Positions 27,110 to 35,938 of a stretch of DNA of 64,000 nucleotides are shown here, in pieces. A program made the position numbers and the translations under genes. The DNA lies in NCBI RefSeq assembly GCF_002994045.1, contig NZ_MQUC01000003.1:3014501-3078500 (forward strand), read 5' to 3'. The stretch's first letter is position 1; every line of letters begins with the position of its first letter. This DNA is from Nonlabens agnitus. Lineage in GTDB: Bacteria; Bacteroidota; Bacteroidia; Flavobacteriales; Flavobacteriaceae. Under the pieces are notes generated by a model. It saw nothing but the letters and a program-made list of their open reading frames with translations, did not search any database and was not told where the DNA came from.

Positions 27110-27784
27110 CTATGCGGCCATGGAGCCATTAATTATTTCTATTGTGTAATCCTGAATAAGTGAAGCACGATCCAAATGATTTACCACACGACGTGCCTGG
27201 TAGAAATCATTGTAATCATAATTACCAACGTAATTACCTAGTTTTTTACCGGTGAAAATTCCCTCGAGCATACCGACTACTAATATTTCGGCTGCTATTT
27301 TAGGATTCATTGCTAGGTCTGGATTGTTCTCAAGATCATAACCTAGTCTTAATCCCATTTTTATGTAATTCTCAAGCCAGGTCAATTGAACAAAACCACG
27401 CCCGTAGTAAACGTGGCCATTTAGAACCCTGGCATAATCATAACCTTGACGATTTACATAGGCCCTTGCTTGAGCATCTGTGAGTGGTGAACTTCTAGTT
27501 CCTTCTCGCACGGGCATCAACTTACTTTCATGCCATGCCGTTGCTATGATATACGCCAACTGCGACCCATTATCCTTTGGGTTGTGCTTATTGTTAGCCG
27601 CGATAATCAACGCCAGATTATCCTTTTGCTCTTTAGTCAACGTAATGCCTTGACTACGGGCAAGTGATTCCATACCAGCTAGCGACTTTTTATAAAGCGC
27701 ACTGTTTTTAACGCTGGTGGCGCTCATGAGTAAGAGGCTACCAGCGGCAATTCCAGCAATGGTATAGATCGCTTTTTGATTCAT
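27110..27784 (-). CDS. GH19-like lysozyme with membrane anchor
   Basis: A 224-residue peptidoglycan-degrading enzyme. An N-terminal hydrophobic segment (IYTIAGIAAGSLLLMSA) may be a signal-anchor. The catalytic domain shows AYIIATAWHESKLMPVREG (candidate catalytic Glu in HES) near residue 85 and YYGRGFVQLTWLENY near residue 128, the GH19 chitinase/lysozyme pattern common in phage lysins. It lies 2 bp after the upstream stop in the lysis region. A second cell-wall enzyme is encoded at 28681. Confidence 0.8.
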   Translation of the reverse strand: MNQKAIYTIAGIAAGSLLLMSATSVKNSALYKKSLAGMESLARSQGITLTKEQKDNLALIIAANNKHNPKDNGSQLAYIIATAWHESKLMPVREGTRSSPLTDAQARAYVNRQGYDYARVLNGHVYYGRGFVQLTWLENYIKMGLRLGYDLENNPDLAMNPKIAAEILVVGMLEGIFTGKKLGNYVGNYDYNDFYQARRVVNHLDRASLIQDYTIEIINGSMAA

Positions 27785-27786
27785 AT

Positions 27787-28095
27787 CTAGCTCAATAGGG
27801 ATTGCGTATTGACTAATTCAATAAGCTCACCGTTTTTCTCTATAGTAAAAACAGTTTTTCCATTGTCCAACCTACGGGCGAGCATGTGATTATTACGACC
27901 AGGGAACCTAGATTCTACATCATCATCGATAGGTAGAAGCCAGTATCTTTTACCACTAAAGAGGATTTCACCAGACTGTTTTTGATGATCCCATCTTAAA
28001 ATTCTAAATATTGGTGGCGTGAAGTAATACCATGCAGCATACCCAGCGGCTCCTAATCCTATTATTGCCAGTACGGCTTTTTGTGTGTTGCTCAT
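27787..28095 (-). CDS. Small membrane-anchored element protein
   Basis: A 102-residue protein with an N-terminal hydrophobic helix (AVLAIIGLGAAGYAAWYYF) and a small basic beta-rich soluble part with paired Trp/Arg (FRILRWDHQKQSGEILF). No recognised family. It lies between the spanin-like and GH19-like genes, so a lysis or virion-membrane role is possible but not shown. Confidence 0.55.
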   Translation of the reverse strand: MSNTQKAVLAIIGLGAAGYAAWYYFTPPIFRILRWDHQKQSGEILFSGKRYWLLPIDDDVESRFPGRNNHMLARRLDNGKTVFTIEKNGELIELVNTQSLLS

Positions 28096-28117
28096 TAGTT
28101 CGATTCTTTATGATTAA

Positions 28118-28684
28118 TTATTTGATCCTGTTTGTAGGCGTACCGTATTTTAAATAGATACGGATTAATAGCACAATTGAGCCGCCTATCAATAAAGCCC
28201 ATAACCACCACGGCCAGACGGTGCGCACGGTTTCACTTGTGCCTTGATCTAGCTTATTTTTAGTGGTGGCCAGGCTATCATTTTTTACTTCTAATTGCTT
28301 TTTGCTTTCAGTTGGGCCAACGGTTGTATTAATGTTGATCTCGCGCTTTTGCTCGTCATAATCAACGGTACTGCTATTGGAACCGCTGGTTTTTCTGGAC
28401 TTTATTTTTTTAAGGATCTGGTCCACTTCTTTATTCACTTTTTTATCCAGAATAGGATCGCCAGTATCTGCAGCTGGTACCGGTATGGTTTGCTGGTCCT
28501 CAATGGCAAGACTTTTAACCGTTTCTTTCTCGCTTATGCTTTCGCTGGACTTGTCAACGGTGGTTTTTTCAATGAGTTTTTCACTCACTTTCTTTTTAGA
28601 TCTGCAGCTGGTACCGGCCATAAGAAATGAGAGCAATAGAATTGCACAAACGACTTTTAGTATAATGTTGCCTACTTTTCTCAT
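28118..28684 (-). CDS. Unimolecular spanin-like lipoprotein
   Basis: A 188-residue protein with an N-terminal lipoprotein signal (LLLSFLMAGTSC, lipobox Cys near residue 27), a long charged middle of helix and coil, and a C-terminal transmembrane helix (WPWWLWALLIGGSIVLLIRIYL) with a short basic tail. An outer-membrane lipid anchor plus an inner-membrane helix in one chain is the defining plan of a unimolecular spanin, which joins the two membranes in the last step of lysis. It overlaps the CHAP-like lysin gene as ATGA. No sequence family was recognised; the call rests on architecture and place. Confidence 0.6.
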   Translation of the reverse strand: MRKVGNIILKVVCAILLLSFLMAGTSCRSKKKVSEKLIEKTTVDKSSESISEKETVKSLAIEDQQTIPVPAADTGDPILDKKVNKEVDQILKKIKSRKTSGSNSSTVDYDEQKREININTTVGPTESKKQLEVKNDSLATTKNKLDQGTSETVRTVWPWWLWALLIGGSIVLLIRIYLKYGTPTNRIK

Positions 28685-29112
28685 TCCTCTATTTGCTTAA
28701 ACCTGCGATATCCCTCTAGTCGATCCTTTGGGTATAATGCTATGTTGACCTCGTTGGACTGGTTGCCGCCCAATACTCTTATGTGCGTGTCAGTCTCATT
28801 GATATAAAAACCTACATGGCCATAACCGCTGCCTTTAAACTTGCGCCAGAACACTACCACGTCGCCCACGACTGGATCTGTAACCGGCTCGCCTATTTCC
28901 AGCCAGCTTATTGCATTTAGCTTTCGCGAAAGCGGTAAACAGGCCTTGTGATGCACGCTGTTTACAAATGCGCTACACCATGCCGTTTCATCATCCTGCA
29001 CCCAGCTGTGGCCGGCATCTTTGAACATTTGAATGATCTTTTGCTCATGGTTTGCACCTGGCACCTCTTTAAGGCCGTAATCCTGTAATGCTATATCAAT
29101 GGCTCTATTCAT
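28681..29112 (-). CDS. CHAP/TIGR02594-like peptidoglycan hydrolase
   Basis: A 143-residue NlpC/P60- or CHAP-fold protein. ALQDYGLKEVPGANHEQKII near the N-terminus, ETAWCSAFVNSVHHKACL with the likely catalytic Cys near residue 45, and YGHVGFYI with the likely catalytic His near residue 100 match the TIGR02594 type found in phage endolysins. It follows the holin-like gene and precedes the spanin-like gene, each by an ATGA overlap. A palindromic repeat copy is read in frame as PLSRK. Confidence 0.8.
   Translation of the reverse strand: MNRAIDIALQDYGLKEVPGANHEQKIIQMFKDAGHSWVQDDETAWCSAFVNSVHHKACLPLSRKLNAISWLEIGEPVTDPVVGDVVVFWRKFKGSGYGHVGFYINETDTHIRVLGGNQSNEVNIALYPKDRLEGYRRFKQIEE
28920..28934. repeat. 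Palindromic repeat, copy 9 (inside the lysin gene)
   Basis: GCTTTCGCGAAAGCG within the CHAP-like gene, translated as LSRK. Confidence 0.8.
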
Positions 29113-29435
29113 ATCTCTGGTGTTAGATTAATGCCTGTGTTGCGCTCTATGATCTTCATTAGTTCCAGCGTGTCGTTATCGTCCTTATTCAAATTTTTGA
29201 CGATGGGTACCACGATGGATAATTTTATTTGCAATTCAGTTAACTGTTCTTTTACTTTTTGCAGTTCTACTTTTAACTGCTCTGTTTTTTCCTTTTCAAT
29301 GGCAAGTTCTGCCACTAGGTTTTTATGTTTGGTTTCCCTGTAGGCTCTCATGGCTTCCAGGATCTTAGGTAAGTTAAACGCTGCTATAATTCCACCTAAA
29401 GAACCGAACAACGCGATGATAACAGGTTCGCTCAT
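29109..29435 (-). CDS. Holin-like protein with coiled coil
   Basis: A 108-residue protein. One N-terminal hydrophobic helix (VIIALFGSLGGIIAAFNL) is followed by a long charged coiled coil (residues about 40-85) and a short tail. Small size, one helix and the position directly before the lysin by ATGA overlap suggest a holin or lysis regulator. No named family was recognised. Confidence 0.5.
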   Translation of the reverse strand: MSEPVIIALFGSLGGIIAAFNLPKILEAMRAYRETKHKNLVAELAIEKEKTEQLKVELQKVKEQLTELQIKLSIVVPIVKNLNKDDNDTLELMKIIERNTGINLTPEI

Positions 29436-29441
29436 ATTTCA

Positions 29442-29855
29442 TTATTCTGTTATTGCGACTGTGATCATTTCCTTTACATGAGCCGATACGTTAGCCTTAA
29501 TTAATTCTTGATTTACTTTTTCCTTTAACCGTTGGTTTTCGGCCTGCAGCGTTGCGGTGATCTCGTCCACCTGTTCCTTGCTTTTCATAGTGGCCCAGCT
29601 GCTTTTAATGTTCTTGTAACTGGATTTAAAAGTGTCGTGCAGGTAGTAGCCAAAAACAGAAAAGATCACCGAGTGATACCATGGGTTGTGCAATTCAAAA
29701 TGACGTAGTGTAAAATTGATCGATAGGCACAAAAACATAAAAGTCAAACCACGCCAAAACCTACCACTGTCTGCAATGGCCTTGTTACGCGAAAAGTAAC
29801 AGTATGCAAATAGCGCAGATCCTAATAATAGTAAGACGGCATAGGCTAATTTCAT
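29442..29855 (-). CDS. Small multi-helix membrane protein, possible holin
   Basis: A 137-residue protein with about three hydrophobic helices (AYAVLLLLGSALFAYCYF, FWRGLTFMFLCLSINFTL, WYHSVIFSVFGYYLHD) and a coiled-coil C-terminus. This is the size and shape of a class I holin. It lies 6 bp upstream of the other holin-like gene. The function is inferred from shape and neighbours only. Confidence 0.5.
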   Translation of the reverse strand: MKLAYAVLLLLGSALFAYCYFSRNKAIADSGRFWRGLTFMFLCLSINFTLRHFELHNPWYHSVIFSVFGYYLHDTFKSSYKNIKSSWATMKSKEQVDEITATLQAENQRLKEKVNQELIKANVSAHVKEMITVAITE

Positions 29856-29879
29856 GGGTTGTGGTTATTTTGTTTTTAG

Positions 29880-29895
29880 TTCGCTTTCGCGAAAG
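29880..29895. repeat. Palindromic repeat, copy 10 (imperfect end)
   Basis: TTCGCTTTCGCGAAAG with a changed right arm (GGG), in the short gap before the spike-like gene. Confidence 0.75.
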
Positions 29896-29897
29896 GG

Positions 29898-32585
29898 TTA
29901 TAAAATTTCTCGTTTATCAATGACACCAGCTGCAGTGATGAATAATTCATAAAATTTGCCGTCCTCGCCTTTTAGCCTTGTGAATGGCTCGTAACTATCT
30001 TCAAGACCTACGTTTTGCTCCCATAGCGTTTTACTGTCCTTTGCGGTGATGTTTGGCAAAAGTAACGGCGTATTTACCACGGCATCAGAATTGCCGTCTA
30101 ACGTATATTGACCGTCTTTTAATTGAAACAAATTGTCCGATAGGAAATTAGTATTATCAAAATCTGAAAGGATGGCACCCGCTGGCAAGGAAACATTTAA
30201 CTCCGCAAAAAATCTACTTGAAAAAGTTAGATCGACACCTTTTTTAAACAAGGTTCCAGCAGCACCAAAGCCAAAGGCGTTGGTATTTGTTATTTTAAAG
30301 CCGTTCCACGATCCAGATAATGTAAAGCCATCGTTACAGCCATAAATCCCTATAGTGGTGCCTAAAAACTGTCTGTAGTCATTAATTACACCTAAGCTAT
30401 TGCAACCATCAAAATTTATAACGTTGCACTCTATAGCATTAAAACCTGTTGCATCAACAAGATCAAAAACGCTGCCTGTGGTGGTAAATGATAATCCCTG
30501 CATTTGCAGCCCACCAGATCCACCAGCAGGACTTTTAAAAATACTTTCGCCTGGAACGTTCTTAATTATTTTTGACGCTTCAAGACCGTAGCCGTTTATG
30601 GTTAGATTTCCACCAGCTGGCACCTCTATAAATTCTCCGGCCAATAGAATTAGATCGCCATCAATGGTATAGGTTGTTTTGAGATCTAAAGATCGATTTA
30701 TCAAATCTGTTTTTGACCTAATGACAAGTTCCTGTAATTTATCTTTAAACGATGCCACGTTAAAATCAACACCTACGGCAGGATCATTTGTGATCGATTG
30801 GCAATTACTTTCAAATCCACCTACCTCTATATTTGTTCTAACAGATGATAAATTAGTGCGTAATAAAAAGCCTGGAGCCGATTGTATCAGTATTGTTTTT
30901 TGAATTACTGCTGTTAAATCTGTGATGTTATCCGCTACAAAAAGGGGTAAAGCGTCAGACTTACGGATATAGCAATTAACGGCAGTTATTTTAGGGAAAC
31001 TATTACCTGTCAACCTAAAATACCCTGTAAGGTCGGAGCAATTGAAATTTATTAAGTTCAGATCAAATACTCGTCCTGCATAACTATCAGTAGAACCTGT
31101 TATGTTTAAATTGTTTGCCGTACCCGATAACGTGATTTTACCGTTTTGCTGGCTAAAATTTAGATCTCCATTAAAATTGGAATTATTGAAAACAATGTGA
31201 TGGTTTTTATTATGAGAATATGAAAATTTTATATCTCCGTTAATATCTCCTAACTCCCAGGTATTGTTATTACCTAACGGATTAAAAATGCTCCCAATGA
31301 TGTTTAAGGTATTGGCTTTAACTGTTATCTCATTATTACCAAAAATTGCCGAGCCTGAAATAGTCAGTTCGTTTAATTCAATTATAGACCCTGTTGGTAA
31401 TGCTAATATGCCGTTTGAATCAAATATGTTCAATTTTTCAATAACTATTTTGGCTACAGATATTACTCGAAAGCCAGCAGTCCATAAGATCTCATTGCAA
31501 TTGATATAAGCATCAACATCCTCTGAACTGATATGACCACCATTATTATTGGATAAATTTTTGATTCCACCGTTTGGCAGATTCAATCGCAAGGTGTATC
31601 TCCCGGAAACATTGCTAGCATAATAAAGGTTTTGTGTGCCACCGGCAGGATCGCCATAATTGGTTAAATCAACAAATGCCGCTTTGGTAGATGTAATTTC
31701 CAAATTATAATATCCAATAGGGTTTATAATTGGGTGATCCCCAGCAGATAAAATCTGAATTTTTACAGTTTCATTTGACGTGGAATTACGTGTAAATAAA
31801 TCAAAGATTGCATCCAGCGTTCTAAATGGCTTGTTAGCGTTTTCAAATTGTCCTGTTAGATCGTTACCTATAAACCTATCAACAAAAAAAGTGTCTTTAA
31901 CTATTGGCTCTGTTGCGCCAATATCATCAAGCAGCTGCGATAATTTTGTGATCTCGCGTTTGATTTCAACATTTGAGTTGTCAGATACCAGTATAAAATC
32001 TTCTGGTGCTACTGGATCGCCATTTACTCCATAGGTTCCTGCAGCGCCTACATATCTGTAAACTTTGCTGGGTCTAGGTGCGATCTTTGCAAATTGCGTT
32101 ACTCTAAAATACCAGTCTTGACCAGCTACAACCTCGTAGGTTTCTAGGCCAAAGGATGGTACCACCTCATTGATAAGATCATCAACTGGTGTATTCACGT
32201 CGTCAATAAATATTTCTTTTATCTCAACGTTTTCTGGATCTACTCCATCTGCAATGGGAAAAGGATCTGTAGAAGTTTCTTTAAGAAAAAAGTAGTCGGC
32301 TTCTGTAGTTTTAGTGCCTAAGATACCGCCATACGTTCCTTTACCTGGTTGGAATAAATAGGACGTTTGGACCAGCTGCACTGCAGGTGGTTCGCCTATT
32401 TCTACCACGTCTCTCGCAACGGTATGGTTAACGATATAGATTTCATCGCCAGCCACTTCCAGATTACCTACAAGATTCATTGCATCTGAAACGAAAGGCA
32501 CGCGCAACGCATCAACAAAATACTGTTCTACTTTGTTGTTTTGGTCGCCACCGGTATCTGGTAATAATCCTATTATTGCTCCCAT
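29898..32585 (-). CDS. Large beta-helix protein, likely spike or receptor-binding protein
   Basis: The largest product of the element, 895 residues, without a signal peptide. After an N-terminal region it shows a very long repetitive beta-rich stretch (residues about 270-780) with turns rich in Asn and Gly (INGYGLEASKII, NLNITGSTD, ITSTKAAFVDL), the look of a right-handed parallel beta-helix as in pectate-lyase-like phage tailspikes. It starts as TAATG on the upstream stop. It is most likely the host-recognition protein of the virion. I cannot point to catalytic residues. Confidence 0.6.
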   Translation of the reverse strand: MGAIIGLLPDTGGDQNNKVEQYFVDALRVPFVSDAMNLVGNLEVAGDEIYIVNHTVARDVVEIGEPPAVQLVQTSYLFQPGKGTYGGILGTKTTEADYFFLKETSTDPFPIADGVDPENVEIKEIFIDDVNTPVDDLINEVVPSFGLETYEVVAGQDWYFRVTQFAKIAPRPSKVYRYVGAAGTYGVNGDPVAPEDFILVSDNSNVEIKREITKLSQLLDDIGATEPIVKDTFFVDRFIGNDLTGQFENANKPFRTLDAIFDLFTRNSTSNETVKIQILSAGDHPIINPIGYYNLEITSTKAAFVDLTNYGDPAGGTQNLYYASNVSGRYTLRLNLPNGGIKNLSNNNGGHISSEDVDAYINCNEILWTAGFRVISVAKIVIEKLNIFDSNGILALPTGSIIELNELTISGSAIFGNNEITVKANTLNIIGSIFNPLGNNNTWELGDINGDIKFSYSHNKNHHIVFNNSNFNGDLNFSQQNGKITLSGTANNLNITGSTDSYAGRVFDLNLINFNCSDLTGYFRLTGNSFPKITAVNCYIRKSDALPLFVADNITDLTAVIQKTILIQSAPGFLLRTNLSSVRTNIEVGGFESNCQSITNDPAVGVDFNVASFKDKLQELVIRSKTDLINRSLDLKTTYTIDGDLILLAGEFIEVPAGGNLTINGYGLEASKIIKNVPGESIFKSPAGGSGGLQMQGLSFTTTGSVFDLVDATGFNAIECNVINFDGCNSLGVINDYRQFLGTTIGIYGCNDGFTLSGSWNGFKITNTNAFGFGAAGTLFKKGVDLTFSSRFFAELNVSLPAGAILSDFDNTNFLSDNLFQLKDGQYTLDGNSDAVVNTPLLLPNITAKDSKTLWEQNVGLEDSYEPFTRLKGEDGKFYELFITAAGVIDKREIL

Positions 32586-33322
32586 TACATTGAGACGTTT
32601 TTGACCTTAGGTTGAGAATAAATGAATAGACCTATGGCAATGGCACCTATTCCAATTAATCCATAAAGTTTCCAGTTGATAGGCTTAGAAGGTGAAGAAG
32701 TAATCACTGGCTTTTCATTTGTCAATTCAATGGGTTCTAATTGTTCAAATGAAACATCAAGAACGATATCGCCCATATTTGAGCTTGCATCTCTCAACTC
32801 AGTTGTGTAGCCTATGTGACTAATCTCTACCAATGCATCTTGAGGTACGTTGTACAGTGTAAAACGTCCTGAATTATCAGAAACGGTACCTGTCTTAGAA
32901 TCAACGTAGATATGGGCTTTAGGTATAGGTGATCCAAAAGCATCAACAATACGTCCAGTGATTTTTATTTTAGGTGCAGTTATCGTCATCATAGGTTGTT
33001 TGATTGGTGATTCAACATGGCTCACTAGCGGTTGATAAGTAGGTTTTATAGTTAATGGCTTATCAAGCAATACATCTTGTAAAGGTTTTTCAATAGGTAG
33101 GCGATGCTCAACTACATGATTTTCTAAAGGAACCGTGTCAATGTTATAAACTGGTTGAACTGGTAATCGATATTCTACTACAAAATCATTGGTAGGCAAT
33201 TGATAGTTTCCAGATTGAGCCATCAAACTATTCTCTAGATTAAGATCATTGCGGTATTTCAACCCGTCCATGGATAATGAATCGTCAAAACCACTTATGT
33301 ATGCTATTTGTCTTGTGTCCAT
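32585..33322 (-). CDS. Carboxypeptidase-regulatory-like domain protein with C-terminal membrane helix
   Basis: A 245-residue protein. Residues about 125-200 form a CarboxypepD_reg-like beta-sandwich (ITGRIVDAFGSPIPKAHIYV, VSDNSGRFTLYNVP, ISHIGYTTE), a fold normally found at the start of SusC/TonB receptors in Bacteroidota. A C-terminal helix (LYGLIGIGAIAIGLFIYS) ends in a basic tail. It overlaps both neighbours as TAATG. Probably a membrane-anchored virion protein with the beta domain exposed; the idea is inference. Confidence 0.65.
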   Translation of the reverse strand: MDTRQIAYISGFDDSLSMDGLKYRNDLNLENSLMAQSGNYQLPTNDFVVEYRLPVQPVYNIDTVPLENHVVEHRLPIEKPLQDVLLDKPLTIKPTYQPLVSHVESPIKQPMMTITAPKIKITGRIVDAFGSPIPKAHIYVDSKTGTVSDNSGRFTLYNVPQDALVEISHIGYTTELRDASSNMGDIVLDVSFEQLEPIELTNEKPVITSSPSKPINWKLYGLIGIGAIAIGLFIYSQPKVKNVSM

Positions 33323-34071
33323 TACAGTTTTTTATTACTAATTTGACTTTGTAAAACGACACCGAATGAGCATCCCAATCCAAAAGCGAAACAATCCTCA
33401 ACTATGTAGTAAGTTTTACCATCATTACCATTAGCATCACCTTTTGGAACTATGCCGTAAGCAACCACTTTACCTACGTAGTCTCTAAACTTGAAATTAT
33501 CGTAGAGTTCACCGGTTCCTGTCCATCCATTACCAATTTTTACAGCTTGAAAAACTTGTATTCCATTTTTTGCGGCACAGTATAGTTCGCTTCCAATCGC
33601 ATAGGTTTGAGTGTCCTCGTTGTACTGCTTTGCTCTTAAAATATCATAGAAGGTTTGCATTTCCTCAGTGTCTAAACCTTCCTGAATATCTTTATCCAAA
33701 GTCCTATCAAATAGTATATAGTAAGCATCACTTACATCCTTGAAACTTGTGACACGACTAGCAATATCATTCAATGCAGTTTCATTTGTAGAGATATTAA
33801 TATCAGGAAGAATCCAACTCAATGTGCCTGGAAATTCAAACCTTGTAAAAGAATTAGCTATAATGCCAGCGGCAACAACATTTGGGCTACCTGCGTTGGC
33901 TCTTGCATATGCGCCAGCTCTCCAATTTTTGTAGGCTTTAGGAAGAAAAATAAGACCTAGAATAACCGCACCAGTTATTACAATGGGCTTAAAATTGTCT
34001 TTTACAACTTCAATTCCAGCCTCAGCAGCTGATGCAACCACCAATGGATTATTCATTCCTTCGTTTTTCAT
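33322..34071 (-). CDS. Element membrane protein, 249 residues, unknown family
   Basis: One hydrophobic helix near residues 30-48 (PIVITGAVILGLIFLP) is followed by a soluble domain of about 200 residues with a Cys-containing, Gly-rich C-terminus (YYIVEDCFAFGLGCSFGVVL). No family is recognised. It is linked to the next gene by TAATG. The one-helix plus soluble-domain plan is shared by many members of this operon. Confidence 0.6.
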   Translation of the reverse strand: MKNEGMNNPLVVASAAEAGIEVVKDNFKPIVITGAVILGLIFLPKAYKNWRAGAYARANAGSPNVVAAGIIANSFTRFEFPGTLSWILPDINISTNETALNDIASRVTSFKDVSDAYYILFDRTLDKDIQEGLDTEEMQTFYDILRAKQYNEDTQTYAIGSELYCAAKNGIQVFQAVKIGNGWTGTGELYDNFKFRDYVGKVVAYGIVPKGDANGNDGKTYYIVEDCFAFGLGCSFGVVLQSQISNKKL

Positions 34072-34072
34072 T

Positions 34073-34240
34073 CTAACCTAATTTTGCAAACATCATTAGC
34101 TTGCTTTTGTTCTTACGCAATAGGGCAATGCCTTTGGGTACGTTTGCGAGTTCGTATAGCGTTTTTTGATCCTCAGTGGAGAGCTCAGCAAACTTTTTGG
34201 CGTACTTCTCTCGGTTTTTTTGTTCAATTAATGCGCTCAT
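34073..34240 (-). CDS. Small element protein, 55 residues
   Basis: A short open frame between two chained genes. Its ATG overlaps the upstream TGA as ATGA and its TAG lies 1 bp before the next ATG. The product (MSALIEQKNREKYAKKF at the start) is a charged helical protein. Perfect packing into the operon supports it as real. Unknown function. Confidence 0.7.
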   Translation of the reverse strand: MSALIEQKNREKYAKKFAELSTEDQKTLYELANVPKGIALLRKNKSKLMMFAKLG

Positions 34241-35175
34241 TGTTGATTAGGGTATTTATCGTTCAATGCATAGAGCTCTGTTAAGTATTCTTCAATATTC
34301 AATCGTTGCGCTATTTCCTGCAGCAACTCTACAAGCCCATCACTTACTTGTGGAATGGAAATCGTTGCGATGAATTGTTGTTTGACCTCAGATAGTCTAG
34401 GGTTGGGATTTCCTTGACCTTGAGCATATTCAGGTATTTGACCGCCGTTACCAGCGAGCAATGGTAAAAGTCCTGGCAATTGCTCCATCATGGTTTTAAA
34501 CCCTTCACTTTCCATGAATGATTTGTTTTCAGATTTCAAGAGGGCAATGGCCAGTTCCTTTTCACGTTCTGCGTTATTTTTAAAAACAGTCAGATCGTTT
34601 TTCTCTGCAGTCAGATTTAAATTTTTGGTACGTTCTTCATACAACTCTTTTCTCAAGTCGTTCATATCACGTAGGTAGTCATCACTGCGCTGTGCTTTAG
34701 CCTTCAAATCTGCCATTTCACTCACCATGGCGCTCATTCCTGCATTCATTCCACCAAATTGAAAATCCATCATTTGTGGTTGCTGTTGAACCGGTTGTTG
34801 AAATTGCTGTGGTGGTTGTTGATTGTGGTTCATGTTGTTGCTGGGTTGTTGCTTTGGTGCGCTATCCTGATTTCCCAACGAGTATTCAATTACTGGAATA
34901 CTGGAAGGTGTGGTTGTATTGCCGTTTTTTTTTCTAGCCTGGATATATATAGGTTGTCCATGAACCGCAATAAGATCATCCAGATACTGCTTGAATGACT
35001 TATTTGTGGTTAGAAAATCCTTATAGTAGATATTGCTAGGTTCTGCAGGGTTTTCCTTAACGTTAGGCTTGTTGATAGGAGATTTCTTGCTACGATCACC
35101 CTTAGCATAGATTTTCATCAATGCTTTGGGATCGTTGGCAATAAAATCTTCTATTTCTTGTATTCGATTACTCAT
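34237..35175 (-). CDS. Gln-rich coiled-coil element protein
   Basis: A 312-residue soluble protein. An N-terminal part (residues 1-100) is followed by a Gln/Pro/Asn-rich low-complexity stretch (about 105-135), a coiled coil (about 150-215) and a hydrophobic-helical C-terminus (FKTMMEQLPGLLPLLAG, then VSDGLVELLQEIAQRLNI). No family recognised. The plan resembles a scaffold or assembly protein. It is ATGA-linked to the 55-residue gene. Confidence 0.6.
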   Translation of the reverse strand: MSNRIQEIEDFIANDPKALMKIYAKGDRSKKSPINKPNVKENPAEPSNIYYKDFLTTNKSFKQYLDDLIAVHGQPIYIQARKKNGNTTTPSSIPVIEYSLGNQDSAPKQQPSNNMNHNQQPPQQFQQPVQQQPQMMDFQFGGMNAGMSAMVSEMADLKAKAQRSDDYLRDMNDLRKELYEERTKNLNLTAEKNDLTVFKNNAEREKELAIALLKSENKSFMESEGFKTMMEQLPGLLPLLAGNGGQIPEYAQGQGNPNPRLSEVKQQFIATISIPQVSDGLVELLQEIAQRLNIEEYLTELYALNDKYPNQQ

Positions 35176-35196
35176 AAAATGCGAGGTTATGAATGG

Positions 35197-35493
35197 TTAA
35201 GGGCAACTAGGCTTGGGCTGCATTGCCTCAAAGTCAACGTTTACCAACTGGTAATACACTAAGACTAGGTTATCAGGGTTGGCAGGATCCTCAAACTCTA
35301 TGTCATACTCATCATTGAGAATGAGATTATCATTTGTGAATCCTACATAAGGAATATTAGGTTTAAGATCCAATAGCTTGACGGTTACTGCAGTGCCACC
35401 AGCATTATAGAAAACTGGGTTCAAGAAATTATCAGCGGTCCATGAACCACTTCTAGTTATCTGCTGTACCTTATTACTACCTTTTACAAGCAT
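35197..35493 (-). CDS. Small beta-rich element protein, possible capsid component
   Basis: A 98-residue protein that looks all-beta (VTVKLLDLKPNIPYVGF, LVLVYYQLVNVDFEAM) with no signal or membrane segment. It overlaps the preceding gene by 17 bp. Neighbour and style resemble the 120-residue protein, and together they could be minor jelly-roll-type capsid proteins. No homology recognised. Confidence 0.5.
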   Translation of the reverse strand: MLVKGSNKVQQITRSGSWTADNFLNPVFYNAGGTAVTVKLLDLKPNIPYVGFTNDNLILNDEYDIEFEDPANPDNLVLVYYQLVNVDFEAMQPKPSCP

Positions 35494-35839
35494 CTTTTCT
35501 CCAAAAAATTACTTGATAGCTAGTATCAGCATCAACGTTTGCATGAGTTGTAAACTCAATATTGATGGACTGGTTTCCTTCTACATGACAAGGTGCCTTT
35601 GCCTCAAGAAATTCACCACCAGTTTGCTCTAGGCCGCGAGTATCAATCTTAGGCATGATCTCACTGCCGGTTGCATCTGTTACTTTAATTTCTGCCGCTT
35701 TGTCCAAGTTGTTGTTGAACCTATTGACGATGTGAATGCGGTCGTATGTACCTGGATCCAATTTTACATTACCTGACTGGCCTGATCTGGTACCGGCAGC
35801 AATGTCAATATTGAATAATTTAAAAGGTTGTGTGTTCAT
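35477..35839 (-). CDS. Small beta-rich element protein, possible capsid component
   Basis: A 120-residue all-beta-looking protein (RSGQSGNVKLDPGTYDRIHI, SINIEFTTHANVDADTSYQV) without signal peptide. It is the first gene after a strong terminator, so either a weak internal promoter or read-through must feed it. A capsid or vertex role fits the place and fold impression but is not shown. Confidence 0.5.
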   Translation of the reverse strand: MNTQPFKLFNIDIAAGTRSGQSGNVKLDPGTYDRIHIVNRFNNNLDKAAEIKVTDATGSEIMPKIDTRGLEQTGGEFLEAKAPCHVEGNQSINIEFTTHANVDADTSYQVIFWRKDACKR

Positions 35840-35853
35840 CTGATTGTGAATTA

Positions 35854-35871
35854 TTCGCTTTCGCGAAAGCG
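35854..35871. repeat. Palindromic repeat, copy 11 (in the element)
   Basis: TTCGCTTTCGCGAAAGCG between the 120-residue gene start and the terminator. Confidence 0.85.
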
Positions 35872-35910
35872 TTAATAAAAAAACGCCTAGCCTACACAGG
35901 CTAGGCGTTT
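35872..35910 (-). terminator. Strong terminator behind the candidate major structural gene
   Basis: AAACGCCTAGCCT pairs perfectly with AGGCTAGGCGTTT (13 bp), followed on the minus strand by a T run. It lies 29 bp after the stop of the 198-residue gene and would let the genes before it be made in excess. Confidence 0.85.
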
Positions 35911-35938
35911 TAGAATTGAAAAGAGGGTAGCTTAATTA

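Noticed and set aside
29898..32585. Beta-helix protein as a polysaccharide lyase
   Set aside because: The fold impression is right but I can point to no catalytic residues, so only spike-like is claimed.
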